From NCBI RefSeq assembly GCF_022812285.1, contig NZ_CP093300.1:186001-250000 (forward strand): a DNA stretch of 64,000 bases, in the 5' to 3' direction. The notes beneath the pieces are model-generated. The model saw only the letters and a list, made by a program, of their open reading frames with translations. It searched no databases and was not told the DNA's origin. A program made the position numbers and the translations under genes. Shown here piece after piece: positions 33,282-41,978 of this stretch. The number at the start of each line of letters is the position of its first letter. The first letter of the stretch is position 1. This stretch comes from Alkalihalobacillus sp. LMS39. Lineage in GTDB: Bacteria > Bacillota > Bacilli > Bacillales > Bacillaceae_F.

Positions 33282-34313
33282 TTACGTAAACAATGCTTGC
33301 AATGCTTCTCCGTAATTTCCTGTGACTACCCCTTTTTCAGTAATAATCCCGGTTATAAGGTGTGAGGGTGTCACATCAAAAGCAGGATTAAACACTGGAA
33401 TATCAGTAGGGGCAATGACTTCATTTTGAATCTGACGAATTTCGTCAGGGTGACGCTCCTCAATTTCAATGTCATCTCCTGTTCTAGTTGCTAAATCAAT
33501 AGTGGATAATGGGGCAGCGATATAAAACGGAATGCCTAATGCTTGAGCGATAATGGCAATGCCATATGTCCCAATTTTATTAGCAGTATCGCCGTTCGCA
33601 GCCACTCGGTCAGCCCCAACGATGACAGCATTAATCGACTTTGTCTTCATCGTATGAGCTACCATATTATCTGTTATAAGTGTCACATCAACCCCTAGAT
33701 TTTGAAGCTCCCATGCGGTTAGGCGAGCTCCTTGCAGTACAGGGCGAGTCTCGGTCGCGTATGCGCGTAACGATAAGCCACGTTCTTTTCCGAGATAAAA
33801 AGGAGAAAGGGCTGTCCCGTATTTCGCTGTAGCGATTCCACCTGCATTGCAATGAGTTAAGACTGTATCTCCATCTTTAAGGAAGGTCCATGCATGTTCT
33901 CCGATTTGTCGACAAACTTCTTCGTCTTCTCGGTCAATCCGAATGGCTTCCTCAACAAGTTGAGCTTGTGCTTGCTCGATAGAATCCGTGTTTTTTATTG
34001 ATGAAACAAGGCGCTCTAACGCCCAAAAAAGATTAACGGCAGTAGGACGAGCAGAGCATAAATAGTCTTTTTGCACGTTGAGTTTTTGTTTAAACTCTTC
34101 CACGCTATCAAACGTCGCTTGAGATGCCCATAAGGCTAACCCGTAACTAGCTGTAATCCCAATAGCAGGGGCGCCACGCACTTTTAATTCAAAAATACTA
34201 TCCCATACAGCTTCAATTGTGCGAAGAGTAATAAATTCCGTTTTCTTTGGGAGTAACCGTTGATCGAGTAAAATAATTGAATCTGTTTGCCATTCCACTG
34301 CACGAATTGTCAT
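33282..34313 (-). CDS. mtnA: Methylthioribose-1-phosphate isomerase MtnA
   Basis: A 343-residue enzyme related to eIF2B subunits that converts methylthioribose-1-phosphate to the ribulose form. The catalytic Cys is in [12 protein letters not shown] near 160 and the Asp in [19 protein letters not shown] near 240. [13 protein letters not shown] near 49 is a family signature. It overlaps mtnK by 4 nt (ATGA) and shares its SAM riboswitch. Confidence 0.95.
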   Translation of the reverse strand: MTIRAVEWQTDSIILLDQRLLPKKTEFITLRTIEAVWDSIFELKVRGAPAIGITASYGLALWASQATFDSVEEFKQKLNVQKDYLCSARPTAVNLFWALERLVSSIKNTDSIEQAQAQLVEEAIRIDREDEEVCRQIGEHAWTFLKDGDTVLTHCNAGGIATAKYGTALSPFYLGKERGLSLRAYATETRPVLQGARLTAWELQNLGVDVTLITDNMVAHTMKTKSINAVIVGADRVAANGDTANKIGTYGIAIIAQALGIPFYIAAPLSTIDLATRTGDDIEIEERHPDEIRQIQNEVIAPTDIPVFNPAFDVTPSHLITGIITEKGVVTGNYGEALQALFT

Positions 34314-35521
34314 GCTTCTTTCACAACCTTTATGACGTTTTTCATCGAATCTATTTCATGACGAGTTAAAATAAGTTGTTTTCCAAGTCGTAACGCTTGT
34401 TTCTTGACTTGCTCTTTGATTTGCTCTTCTGGGATGCTTTCAATATCTTCAACATGGGCAAGTCCAATGACTCTCCTAATAATTTTACAACCGGCAAAGC
34501 CGATAGCATCCGCAAAAACTTGAGCTAGGAAAGCTTGTCGGAATTCTTTTTCTTGGAATAATGGGTCTGTACCATGTGTTTCCCATAACGAATGAAACTC
34601 ACTTTCAAATGTGCCCCATACATCTTCCAATAAGGTTAATAAATAGTGTCGGTATGAAGTTAATGGCTCTTGATGAGAGGCATGCCCAATTTGTGATACA
34701 TAATTTAAGCAAATATTAGCAATAAAAGCACCAAGGTCAAAGCCAATTGGACCAACAAAAGCAAACTCAGGGTCAATTACTTTTGTTTCTTCTGTACTAG
34801 AAAAAATACTTCCTGTATGCAAATCCCCATGAATTAAAGCTTCACTATGAGTTAGAAAGGTATGCTTTAATAAAGCCACTTCTTTTAATAAATCACGGTC
34901 ACTCCAGATGACATCCGCAATAAACGGACGGAGCGACTCTGGGAAGTCATTTGTATCATGGTCAAAGTATGGATCTGTAAAAACGAGGTCTTCTGTAATT
35001 TTACATAACTCAGGGTTTGCAAATGTCGCTTGGAGTTGTTTCTTTTCTTGCTGGTCCATGCCGAAATCCGAAGTGAAAAATAAAGTGTGAGCTAAATACA
35101 ACCCGATATCCTTTGCGACATTTGGATAGTGATTTCCTTGGATTAACCCTTTTCTCATAATAACAAGATGAGATAAGTCATCCATAACGGTTACTGCTTG
35201 TTCATCATTTGAATAATGAACTTTAGGGACAAATTGCGGTAATAAAGAATATGCCTTTTCAAGGGCTTCACTTTCAATTCGGGCTCGATCTAATGTGAGC
35301 GGCCAGCTTGTACCTACCACTTTCGCGTATGGTAGTGCTTGTTTAATAATATAAGAATGATTTGATTCTTGATGAGAGACTCGAAAAACTAGATTTAAGT
35401 TACCATCCCCAATTTCTTGGCAAAAGACAGAATCAGTTTCGGCAAAAAGTCCAATCGACTGAAGAAGTGATACAGCAGTCTCCTCTGTAAGTGGTTGATA
35501 TTCTTTATATTCACGTTTCAT
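34310..35521 (-). CDS. mtnK: Methylthioribose kinase MtnK
   Basis: A 403-residue sugar kinase of the APH-like fold. It phosphorylates methylthioribose from spent S-adenosylmethionine. Motifs: [13 protein letters not shown] (P-loop-like) near 40, [12 protein letters not shown] (Lys), the catalytic [10 protein letters not shown] near 233 and [10 protein letters not shown] (DxE metal site) near 250. ATG at 35521 has GGGGAGG 6 nt upstream; the frame back to 35593 runs through the leader terminator and is not the start. Controlled by the SAM-I riboswitch just upstream. Confidence 0.95.
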   Translation of the reverse strand: MKREYKEYQPLTEETAVSLLQSIGLFAETDSVFCQEIGDGNLNLVFRVSHQESNHSYIIKQALPYAKVVGTSWPLTLDRARIESEALEKAYSLLPQFVPKVHYSNDEQAVTVMDDLSHLVIMRKGLIQGNHYPNVAKDIGLYLAHTLFFTSDFGMDQQEKKQLQATFANPELCKITEDLVFTDPYFDHDTNDFPESLRPFIADVIWSDRDLLKEVALLKHTFLTHSEALIHGDLHTGSIFSSTEETKVIDPEFAFVGPIGFDLGAFIANICLNYVSQIGHASHQEPLTSYRHYLLTLLEDVWGTFESEFHSLWETHGTDPLFQEKEFRQAFLAQVFADAIGFAGCKIIRRVIGLAHVEDIESIPEEQIKEQVKKQALRLGKQLILTRHEIDSMKNVIKVVKEA

Positions 35522-35542
35522 TGACATCCTCCCCATCCCATA

Positions 35543-35701
35543 AGAAAAACCCTCTTGTCGATACGACAAAGAGGGTTGAATAATAGACTTCATCCCTCTT
35601 ATCTTTCAGAGCCGTTTGCTCTGTTGGAAGTAGCACCATAGCGTTATAGCCGGTTGCCGGGCGTCATCGGTCCAAATCCCTCAGCCTTCTCTTGATAAGA
35701 G
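35543..35701 (-). promoter_or_regulatory. SAM-I (S-box) riboswitch with terminator, upstream of mtnK
   Basis: On minus the aptamer runs from about 35701 (TCTTATCAAGAG) to 35597 (AGATAAGA closing P1), with the conserved GAGGGA, GGCAACCGG and TGGTGC-type segments in order. The terminator follows: AACCCTCTTTGTC and GACAAGAGGGTT (35543-35579) with TTTTTCTT. High SAM should close the terminator and shut mtnKA off. Confidence 0.95.
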
Positions 35702-35718
35702 TTTTACATATGATTGAA

Positions 35719-35747
35719 ATCATAACTGGCGAAAGTGAAATTGTCAA
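35719..35747 (-). promoter_or_regulatory. Sigma-A promoter of mtnKA
   Basis: On minus: TTGACA (35747-35742), 17 nt, TATGAT (35724-35719). The start point would fall about 15 nt before the riboswitch P1 stem. Confidence 0.8.
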
Positions 35748-35828
35748 TTAGATTCAGAAAAATTTGTTAATTTTTTTGTTAAAAGGAAGAAATGTATGGG
35801 AGAAGTTGAAACGGTGAGGATAATAGTA

Positions 35829-35857
35829 TTGACATTACAGAAAAAACAATAGATAAT
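35829..35857 (+). promoter_or_regulatory. Sigma-A promoter of mtnWXBD
   Basis: TTGACA (35829-35834), 17 nt, GATAAT (35852-35857). The leader to the mtnW start is only about 45 nt, too short for a riboswitch. Confidence 0.75.
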
Positions 35858-35907
35858 CATCACAAAATCTAAGAGCGTGATAAAGCAAAGCGAAGGGTGG
35901 ATAAATC

Positions 35908-37104
35908 GTGGGACAAGTTATCGCTACATATCGAGTAGCTGACTCGAAAAACTTAGAAAAAAAAGCTCAATCCATTGCCATTGGTCTAACGGTTGGTTCT
36001 TGGACAGACTTACCGCTCGTGTTGAAAGAGCAAATGAAAAAGCATAAAGGAACGGTTGTTTCCACAACTGAAACAGCTTCAGGGCACGGCGAAATTAAAA
36101 TTTCATACCCTAGTGCAAATTATACAAATGATTTGCCGGCCATTTTGACAACAACATTTGGAAAGCTTTCGCTTGATGGAAAAATCAAACTTATCGATTT
36201 AGAGTTGTCAGACGATTTAAAATCAACATACCCTGGTCCGCAGTTTGGAATCGATGGCATTCGATCAATGCTCGACAGTCATGAAAGACCGTTATTAATG
36301 AGCATTTTTAAAGGGGTCATTGGTCGCGATTTATCTTATTTGCAAGAACAAATGAAAGAGCAGGGATTAGGCGGTGTTGACGTCGTTAAAGATGATGAGA
36401 TTTTATTTGAAAATGAGTTAACACCTTTAACAGACAGAGTAAAGGTTTGTAAAGAAGCATTAAGACAAAGCTATGAGCAAACAGGAAAAAGGACCTTATA
36501 CGCAGTGAATATTACCGGAAGAACGTATTCCATTGTTGACCAAGCAAAGCGTGCAGTGGAGGCAGGAGCAGATGCCTTATTATTTAATGTGTTTTCCTAT
36601 GGTCTTGATGTACTCCAAGCTTTGGCAGAAGAAAAAGAAATTCACGTTCCGATTATGGCGCATCCGGCTATGTCAGGGGCTTTTATTTCTTCTCCTGAGT
36701 ATGGATTTTCGCCAGCATTACTTTTAGGAAAATTGTTGCGTGTCGTAGGGGCTGACTTTGTTCTTTTTCCATCACCATATGGGTCGGTTGCGATGGAGAA
36801 AGAAGCTACTCTTGGCATTGCAAAAAATTTAACGAGAGCGGATGGGCATTTTAAAACGGCATTTCCTGTACCGTCAGCAGGTATTCATCCGGGGTTAGTT
36901 CCTCAACTATTCGCTGATTTTGGTGTAGATAGTATTATTAATGCCGGTGGAGGAATTCATGGCCATCCAGACGGAACAGCAGCAGGGGCGAAAGCGTTTG
37001 TGGCGGCTATTGAAGGAACGTTAAGAAATGAATCACTAGAAGATACTGCTAAAGGAAGTGAAGAACTTGCCAAAGCACTCAACATATGGGGAGTTGGAAA
37101 ATAA
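35908..37104 (+). CDS. mtnW: Diketomethylthiopentyl-phosphate enolase MtnW (RuBisCO-like)
   Basis: A 398-residue RuBisCO-like protein that enolises 2,3-diketo-5-methylthiopentyl-1-phosphate. The metal/carbamate motif [15 protein letters not shown] stands near 158, matching the KDDE of RuBis[12 protein letters not shown] is the phosphate loop near 350. Start is GTG with GAAGGGTGG about 6 nt upstream. Slightly shorter than the ~414 of B. subtilis. First gene of mtnWXBD, which is divergent from mtnKA. Confidence 0.95.
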   Translation: MGQVIATYRVADSKNLEKKAQSIAIGLTVGSWTDLPLVLKEQMKKHKGTVVSTTETASGHGEIKISYPSANYTNDLPAILTTTFGKLSLDGKIKLIDLELSDDLKSTYPGPQFGIDGIRSMLDSHERPLLMSIFKGVIGRDLSYLQEQMKEQGLGGVDVVKDDEILFENELTPLTDRVKVCKEALRQSYEQTGKRTLYAVNITGRTYSIVDQAKRAVEAGADALLFNVFSYGLDVLQALAEEKEIHVPIMAHPAMSGAFISSPEYGFSPALLLGKLLRVVGADFVLFPSPYGSVAMEKEATLGIAKNLTRADGHFKTAFPVPSAGIHPGLVPQLFADFGVDSIINAGGGIHGHPDGTAAGAKAFVAAIEGTLRNESLEDTAKGSEELAKALNIWGVGK

Positions 37105-37750
37105 AGAAATCGTAATTTTTTGTGATTTCGATGGGACAATTACAAACAATGATAACATTATTGAAATTATGAAAAAGTTTGCTCCACCCGAGTGGTTATT
37201 AATCGTTGAAGAAATTTTAGCGAAAAAGAAGTCACTTCAAGATGGAGTAGGAGAGATGTTTGCTTTATTACCAACATCTCAGAAAGACGATATTATTAAT
37301 TTTACGCTCGAACAAGCGGAAATTCGCAATGGGTTTGAAGACTTTGTCCAATTTACGAGTGACAAGGGAATTGAGTTGAATGTCGTAAGTGGAGGAATTG
37401 ACTTTTTCGTGGAACCTTTGTTAGAAAAGTATCCGTTGCCTATTTATTGTAATGAGGCAAATTTCTCTAGTGATACGATAAAAATTGAATGGCCACATCC
37501 ATGTGATGAGTATTGTCAAAATGAATGTGGATGTTGTAAGCCATCGATTATTCGAAAATTGAGCAAAGGTAAATTCCGCATCGTTATTGGGGATTCCATT
37601 AGTGATTTGCAAGCTGCAAAGCAAGCGGATTTAGTTATTGCAAGAGACTACTTACTTGCAGAATGCAAACAATTACAATTACCTTATCAACCATTTGAAA
37701 GCTTCTATGATGTCATTGATATCTTAAAGCAAATCGAGGTGACGTCGTGA
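37058..37750 (+). CDS. mtnX: HAD phosphatase MtnX
   Basis: A HAD-family phosphatase of up to 230 residues that removes phosphate from the MtnW product. Catalytic motif I is [12 protein letters not shown] near 23, motif [11 protein letters not shown], motif [22 protein letters not shown] Cys cluster ([14 protein letters not shown]) matches the Bacillus enzyme. It overlaps the end of mtnW by up to 47 nt; the exact start is uncertain (GTG 37058, TTG 37067 or TTG 37094, none with a fully convincing site). Length relative to B. subtilis MtnX favours a start close to DFDGT. Confidence 0.9.
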   Translation: MKNLPKHSTYGELENKEIVIFCDFDGTITNNDNIIEIMKKFAPPEWLLIVEEILAKKKSLQDGVGEMFALLPTSQKDDIINFTLEQAEIRNGFEDFVQFTSDKGIELNVVSGGIDFFVEPLLEKYPLPIYCNEANFSSDTIKIEWPHPCDEYCQNECGCCKPSIIRKLSKGKFRIVIGDSISDLQAAKQADLVIARDYLLAECKQLQLPYQPFESFYDVIDILKQIEVTS

Positions 37751-38358
37751 AACAACAATGGAAAGAAATTGCTGACATAAAAAGAGAACTAGGACAACGA
37801 CAATGGTTTCCCGGTACAAGTGGCAACTTGTCGATTAAAGTGAGTGATGACCCTTTAACTTGTCTTGTGTCTGTTAGTGGGAAAGATAAATATAAAGAAA
37901 CGAACGAAGACTTTGTCCTAGTTGATGAGGAAGGACAATCAATTGATTCAACGTTAAAGCCTTCAGCTGAAACAGTCATTCACTTAGAAGTGTATAAAAA
38001 AACTACGGCTCAGTGTAGTTTGCATGTTCACACTGTTGAAAACAATGTTATCTCTGAGTTATATGCTTCAAAAGGGGCGGTGACTTTTAACAATCAAGAA
38101 TTAATTAAAGCCTTTGGGATTTGGGATGAAGATGGAGAAATTGTGATTCCTATCGTTGAAAACATTCACGATTTACCAAAGCTAGCAAACGAAATAAAAG
38201 AAGTTATTACACCTGAAACAAAAGCTGTTTTAATACGTAATCATGGGATAACCGCATGGGGAGATAGTGCATTTGAGGCAAAGCGTCATTTAGAAGCCTG
38301 TGAATTTTTATTTTCGTATCATCTGACATTAATGCAAGCAAAAGCAAATTTTAAATAG
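37747..38358 (+). CDS. mtnB: Methylthioribulose-1-phosphate dehydratase MtnB
   Basis: A 203-residue zinc enzyme of the class II aldolase fold. Zinc ligands are in CSLHVHTVENN near 95 and IRNHGITAWG near 165, and the phosphate-binding GTSGNLSIKV lies near 26. It acts before MtnW in the pathway. GTG start overlaps the mtnX stop (GTGA), with GAGGTGA just upstream. Confidence 0.95.
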   Translation: MKQQWKEIADIKRELGQRQWFPGTSGNLSIKVSDDPLTCLVSVSGKDKYKETNEDFVLVDEEGQSIDSTLKPSAETVIHLEVYKKTTAQCSLHVHTVENNVISELYASKGAVTFNNQELIKAFGIWDEDGEIVIPIVENIHDLPKLANEIKEVITPETKAVLIRNHGITAWGDSAFEAKRHLEACEFLFSYHLTLMQAKANFK

Positions 38359-38369
38359 GGGGAGAGAAG

Positions 38370-38909
38370 ATGGCTGTAATTAAAGTTAGAAATAGTGGAG
38401 AAGTCATTGAAGGTGTTGAAAAAGTAGGTGCTTTCTTAGAATCACAAGGTGTGTTATATGAGCATTGGGATATGGGGAAATTACCTACTCCATTAAAAGA
38501 AAAATTTACGTTATCCGATGAGGAAAAACAAGAGATTTTAACGGCGTTTGATCCGGAAATTCGTTCGCTTGCGGAAAGAAGAAATTATGGCAATTGGGAT
38601 ATCGTTGCTCTTTCTGATGCGACACCAAACTTAGAAGACCTATTAAAGAAATTTGAACAGGTGCATACTCATACGGATGATGAAGTCCGGGCGATTACAG
38701 CTGGACATGGTATTTTTATTGTAAAAGGAAATGATAACTTAGGATATTTTGATATTGAATTGGAAGCGGGTGACGTTATTTCAGTACCCGAACATACTCC
38801 CCATTTCTTTACGCTGATGGATGATCGACAGGTCGTGGCTGTTCGGTTATTCATTGATACGGATGGATGGGTAGCACATCCATATGAAGAAAAAGAACAT
38901 CAAGTGTAA
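38370..38909 (+). CDS. mtnD: Acireductone dioxygenase MtnD
   Basis: A 179-residue cupin that oxidises acireductone. With iron the product is the methionine precursor 4-methylthio-2-oxobutyrate, which MtnE aminates. Metal ligands lie in VHTHTDDEVR near 99-104 and EHTPHFFTL near 140. GGGGGAG lies upstream of the ATG. Last gene of mtnWXBD. Confidence 0.95.
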   Translation: MAVIKVRNSGEVIEGVEKVGAFLESQGVLYEHWDMGKLPTPLKEKFTLSDEEKQEILTAFDPEIRSLAERRNYGNWDIVALSDATPNLEDLLKKFEQVHTHTDDEVRAITAGHGIFIVKGNDNLGYFDIELEAGDVISVPEHTPHFFTLMDDRQVVAVRLFIDTDGWVAHPYEEKEHQV

Positions 38910-38925
38910 AAGAAGAGGGACCGAG

Positions 38926-39237
38926 ATGAAACATAAAGTTTGTGTCATTCTGGTTATTGCACTCATTTTTTCGGTTGTACTGCCAACTCAAGGACAAGCT
39001 TTTCAACAACAAGATGATATTATTATTACCACTGAGCATGTTGCAGAAATAGTTTCAAGTTTATTGCAATTCGATGAAAGCGCAAAAGTTCTGATCTTTT
39101 TTGCTGCAACAGTATTCTTAACTCAACTCTCATCGTTTCAACGATTTCTTGATTCTTTTATTCCACTCTTGCTTAAACAAAAAAGGTTAATGCCAATTAA
39201 ACGGCAAAGCACCGCGTTCGCTCCTTTCTTTTCTTAG
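38926..39237 (+). CDS. Secreted or membrane-anchored small protein, unknown
   Basis: A 103-residue product with an N-terminal signal peptide-like segment (KVCVILVIALIFSVVLPTQGQA), a polar stretch, a second hydrophobic helix (VLIFFAATVFLTQL near 51-64) and a basic tail. No family recognised. It begins 16 nt after mtnD with GAGGG upstream and is followed by another tiny membrane-protein gene, but a link to methionine salvage is not supported by anything but position. Confidence 0.55.
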   Translation: MKHKVCVILVIALIFSVVLPTQGQAFQQQDDIIITTEHVAEIVSSLLQFDESAKVLIFFAATVFLTQLSSFQRFLDSFIPLLLKQKRLMPIKRQSTAFAPFFS

Positions 39238-39264
39238 CAAAGATTAGGAAAGGAGAGACGAAGG

Positions 39265-39396
39265 ATGGAAAAGGAAAAAAAAGAACAGGAAATCATCGTA
39301 AAAGAAGCCATAAATGGTGTTGTTGTAGGTATACTGATGATGACAGTTGTCTTTTTACTTGCTCATTTCGTTTTTGATATGCCGTTTTTCCCATAA
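39265..39396 (+). CDS. Single-helix small membrane protein (43 aa)
   Basis: A 43-codon gene: charged start MEKEKKEQEIIVKEA, one helix NGVVVGILMMTVVFLLAHFVF, end DMPFFP. AAAGGAGA lies 9 nt before the ATG, and a strong terminator follows 9 nt after the stop. Probably cotranscribed with the 103-aa protein. Unknown function. Confidence 0.6.
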   Translation: MEKEKKEQEIIVKEAINGVVVGILMMTVVFLLAHFVFDMPFFP

Positions 39397-39404
39397 TACA
39401 AATA

Positions 39405-39447
39405 GAGGTTGGGACATCGTTAAATGACGTATGGCCCAACCTTTTTA
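39405..39447 (+). terminator. Terminator after the 43-aa gene
   Basis: AGGTTGGG (39406-39413) pairs with CCCAACCT (39435-39442), followed by TTTT. Confidence 0.8.
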
Positions 39448-39627
39448 CGACAGTTGTTTTAACTGAATGAGAAGTCATGAAATACTAGTCTTTTTACATA
39501 GTTTTTTTTTCAACATTATGGTATATTAATAGTAAATTCCCCACAAAAAACCCCTCAGTTCATCAAATTTAGCCACAACAAACAAAAATCCATTGGTAGA
39601 GAGATAGACAAGGAAAGGAGAATACGC

Positions 39628-39804
39628 TTGGAAAAGCTCAAGTATTTAAATGATCGTGAGCTAGAACAGGTAAAACAATTGCAAGAAAAAATGAATGAGG
39701 CTGATACTTATAATGAATCGAAAAAGTATATTACAGAGATTACCCTCATTATTGAAAAAGCAAGAATCCGTTATATGGAAAATAGGAAAAAAGAAATTCA
39801 ATAA
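39628..39804 (+). CDS. Small charged helical protein (58 aa)
   Basis: A TTG-started 58-codon gene with AAAGGAGA 7 nt upstream. The product (MEKLKYLNDRELEQVKQLQE, then a helix ITEITLIIEKARIRYMENRKKEIQ) is predicted to be two charged amphipathic helices. It resembles small Bacillus regulators in size and composition, but no motif fixes a family. Single gene; an inverted repeat (TAGGGAAAAC/GTTTTCCCTA, 39829-39865) separates it from the convergent DedA gene. Confidence 0.55.
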   Translation: MEKLKYLNDRELEQVKQLQEKMNEADTYNESKKYITEITLIIEKARIRYMENRKKEIQ

Positions 39805-39872
39805 CCGTTTTTATTGCCACATATCCATTAGGGAAAACAGGCATATACGATTACCGTTTTCCCTAGAGGATA

Positions 39873-40466
39873 CTAGGCTTTTGGTTTCTTCCATTTTATA
39901 TACCACCAAAACCCTACTATAAATAAACATAACAAAACAATCCCATACAAGCTGTACTTTACAATATATCCTTCAATAACATACCACCTATATCCTAATT
40001 CATGACCTAAAATGAGAAAGGCGTTTACCCATAAAAGGGCACCAGAGTATGCATACAATGCAAATCGCTTAAAATTATATCTTGAAATCCCTGCAACATA
40101 GCCTGTGACATGACGTATACCTGGAATGAAAAAACCAATAAACAACAGGACTGGGCCGTATTTTTGAAATTTTTCTTGAACAAAAGAAATTCTTTTATAT
40201 GTGATTTTAATTTTGGGGCCATATTTAAGCAAAAATGGCAACCCAAGTCGTGCCCCTAAATAATAACTTAATGAAATTCCGCCAATAGCTCCAATGGAAG
40301 CTGATAAAAAAGAGAGCATAAACGTTAATTTTCCCTTATAAATATAAAACCCGATAAATGTTAATAACACTTCATCAGGGATAGGTAAACCTACAATACC
40401 ACCTAATAAAATTAGAATAATAGCAAGATAGCCATAATTCGATAGAAAATACTCAAACAGTTCCAT
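39873..40466 (-). CDS. DedA family membrane protein
   Basis: A 197-residue integral membrane protein of the DedA/VTT superfamily. The family pattern is seen as GIVGLPIPDEVLLTFIGF near 23 and FIGFFIPGIRHVTGYVAGISRYNFKRF near 105. Bacterial DedA proteins take part in lipid-carrier recycling and membrane homeostasis, some as undecaprenyl-phosphate flippases. ATG at 40466 has GGGG 6 nt upstream; the in-frame ATG at 40478 has no site. Single gene. Confidence 0.9.
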   Translation of the reverse strand: MELFEYFLSNYGYLAIILILLGGIVGLPIPDEVLLTFIGFYIYKGKLTFMLSFLSASIGAIGGISLSYYLGARLGLPFLLKYGPKIKITYKRISFVQEKFQKYGPVLLFIGFFIPGIRHVTGYVAGISRYNFKRFALYAYSGALLWVNAFLILGHELGYRWYVIEGYIVKYSLYGIVLLCLFIVGFWWYIKWKKPKA

Positions 40467-40648
40467 ATGATACCCCATTTACTATGAAAACCAAATCAAT
40501 TTCATACGACATTTCTTCTTATCCATTTTAAACATTTAGTGAACAAATAACCATGATTATTCAAAGAACTTTCGATAAATTTTTATATCCATTGACAATC
40601 TTCATCCCTATCGTTACTTTTGATACAAAGGGAAAAGGGGGGATTTGT

Positions 40649-41068
40649 ATGTTTACTAAAATTTTGCTTGCTGCTGATGGTTCTGAACATTCTATAATAG
40701 CAGCTGAGAAAGCGATTTCGATTGCCAAAGGGAATGAACAGGCTAAAATAACAGTGCTATATGTTGTCGATGGGCACACATCAAAAGCAGATGTTCTTAG
40801 AAACTGGGATGCCTTAGGGATAAAAGAAAACAGAAAGGCAAAGCTTAAAAAAATAGAAGTTCAAGCGAACAAGGAAAACGTGCCATTCGAAGTGAAAATT
40901 ATTCGAGGTGAACCAGGACCTTCGATAGTTAAATATGCAAATGAAAATCATTTTGACCTTGTCGTCATCGGGAGTCGCGGTTTAAATGCCCTTCAAGAAA
41001 TGGTACTAGGCAGTGTTAGTCATAAAGTAGCGAAAAGAGTATCATGTCCAGTTTTGATTGTTAAATAA
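40649..41068 (+). CDS. Universal stress protein (UspA family)
   Basis: A 139-residue cytosolic protein with the UspA fold: N-terminal FTKILLAADGSEHSIIAAEKA and the ATP-binding loop GSRGLNALQEMVLGSVSHKV (G-x2-G-x9-GS) near 113. It would bind ATP and act in stress survival. ATG at 40649 has AAGGGGGG 7 nt upstream; the frame upstream to 40553 is not needed. A 32-codon membrane-peptide gene follows 27 nt later. Confidence 0.9.
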   Translation: MFTKILLAADGSEHSIIAAEKAISIAKGNEQAKITVLYVVDGHTSKADVLRNWDALGIKENRKAKLKKIEVQANKENVPFEVKIIRGEPGPSIVKYANENHFDLVVIGSRGLNALQEMVLGSVSHKVAKRVSCPVLIVK

Positions 41069-41095
41069 TGGGCAGTGAAAGAAAGGTGGTTCCAT

Positions 41096-41194
41096 GTGAA
41101 ATTCTCGAATAAAACTTTATTTATTATTATTTTAGGAATTGGTTTACTTTACGGATTATTGTATTGGATAATCGGGAGTCGTCTCATTTCTTAA
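41096..41194 (+). CDS. Membrane peptide (32 aa) behind uspA
   Basis: A GTG-started ORF of 32 codons with AAAGGTGG 6 nt upstream, a much better site than chance would give. The product is one hydrophobic helix (LFIIILGIGLLYGLLYWII) with short polar ends. It starts 27 nt after the UspA gene and a terminator follows, so it is probably the second gene of that unit. Function unknown. Confidence 0.55.
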   Translation: MKFSNKTLFIIILGIGLLYGLLYWIIGSRLIS

Positions 41195-41243
41195 TAATCA
41201 TATCTAAGTACAGAAGGAATATTAGAGGAGAAAGTGGAATTAG

Positions 41244-41272
41244 CTCATCAACGTGATTGATGAGTTTTTTTT
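41244..41272 (+). terminator. Terminator of the uspA unit
   Basis: CTCATCA and TGATGAG pair over 7 bp, followed by eight T. Confidence 0.85.
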
Positions 41273-41273
41273 A

Positions 41274-41390
41274 CATAAAAGAAAGCATATAAAAATTTTG
41301 GTATAGCAGTGAAGCTTTGACAGCTTATTCTAAAAGAGCGAAGGATCCGCACTTCGCTTGAAAAGAAAAGACGTTCCGCGTTTTTCTTAT
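41274..41390 (+). repeat. Terminator-associated element, copy 5 (short form)
   Basis: Starts 1-2 nt after the T-run of the uspA terminator, contains GGTATAGCAGTGAAGC and CACTTCGCTTG, and ends GCGTTTTTCTTAT. It runs right up to the sigX promoter. Confidence 0.85.
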
Positions 41391-41391
41391 T

Positions 41392-41418
41392 TGTAACTAT
41401 TTTTGATAATTAGCGTCT
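41392..41418 (+). promoter_or_regulatory. ECF (sigma-X-type) promoter of sigX
   Basis: TGTAAC (41392-41397), 16 nt, CGTCT (41414-41418). This matches the sigma-X class (TGTAAC and CGAC/CGTC), so sigX probably drives its own transcription as in B. subtilis. Confidence 0.65.
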
Positions 41419-41443
41419 ATCATTATTGAGGAGGTGTAATCGG

Positions 41444-41977
41444 TTGGAGAGTCAGTTTGATTATTTATATGAAACCTATCACCAGTCATTATTTCAATTT
41501 ATATTTTATATGGTTCGAAACCGGGAAACGGCGGAAGAACTTGTTCAAGAGGTATATATTAAAGTATTGCAGTCGTATGAGAAATTTGAAGGGAAAAGTT
41601 CCGAAAAAACATGGCTATATTCGATAGCTCGACATGTTTCCATTGATTGGATCCGAATGCAAAATCGCCAAAAGCGAAAATGGTTAGGGTTACTTTCCCC
41701 GATTGAAAATGAAGTGGTAAAAGATTCTGCGCCTCTTCCAGAAGAAATTGTAACCCAACGAGAAGAAATACGACAAATGTATCAAGGGTTACAGCAGTGT
41801 ACAATCGATCAACAACAAGTTATTGTTCTTCGTTATATTCAATCTTTATCAATAACAGAAACAGCGACCATATTAGGATGGACAGAAAGTAAAGTGAAAA
41901 CAACACAGCATCGTGCTGTCAAAGCATTAAAAGGCTTTGTAGAACACCCTAATTTAGCAAAGGTGAAGGAGGGGTAA
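41444..41977 (+). CDS. sigX: ECF sigma factor SigX
   Basis: A 177-residue ECF sigma factor. Region 2 reads LFQFIFYMVRNRETAEELVQEVYIKVLQSYEKFEG, with STEKTWLYSIARHVSIDWIR following; region 4 reads IVLRYIQSLSITETATILGWTESKVKTTQHRAVKAL. TTG at 41444 has GAGGAGGTG 7 nt upstream. The next gene is its anti-sigma factor. SigX controls cell-surface modification and resistance to cationic peptides in Bacillus. Confidence 0.9.
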   Translation: MESQFDYLYETYHQSLFQFIFYMVRNRETAEELVQEVYIKVLQSYEKFEGKSSEKTWLYSIARHVSIDWIRMQNRQKRKWLGLLSPIENEVVKDSAPLPEEIVTQREEIRQMYQGLQQCTIDQQQVIVLRYIQSLSITETATILGWTESKVKTTQHRAVKALKGFVEHPNLAKVKEG

Positions 41978-41978
41978 G

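Noticed and set aside
34310-35593. Long mtnK start at 35593
   Set aside because: The first 24 codons would run through the riboswitch terminator, and the ATG at 35521 has an excellent ribosome site.
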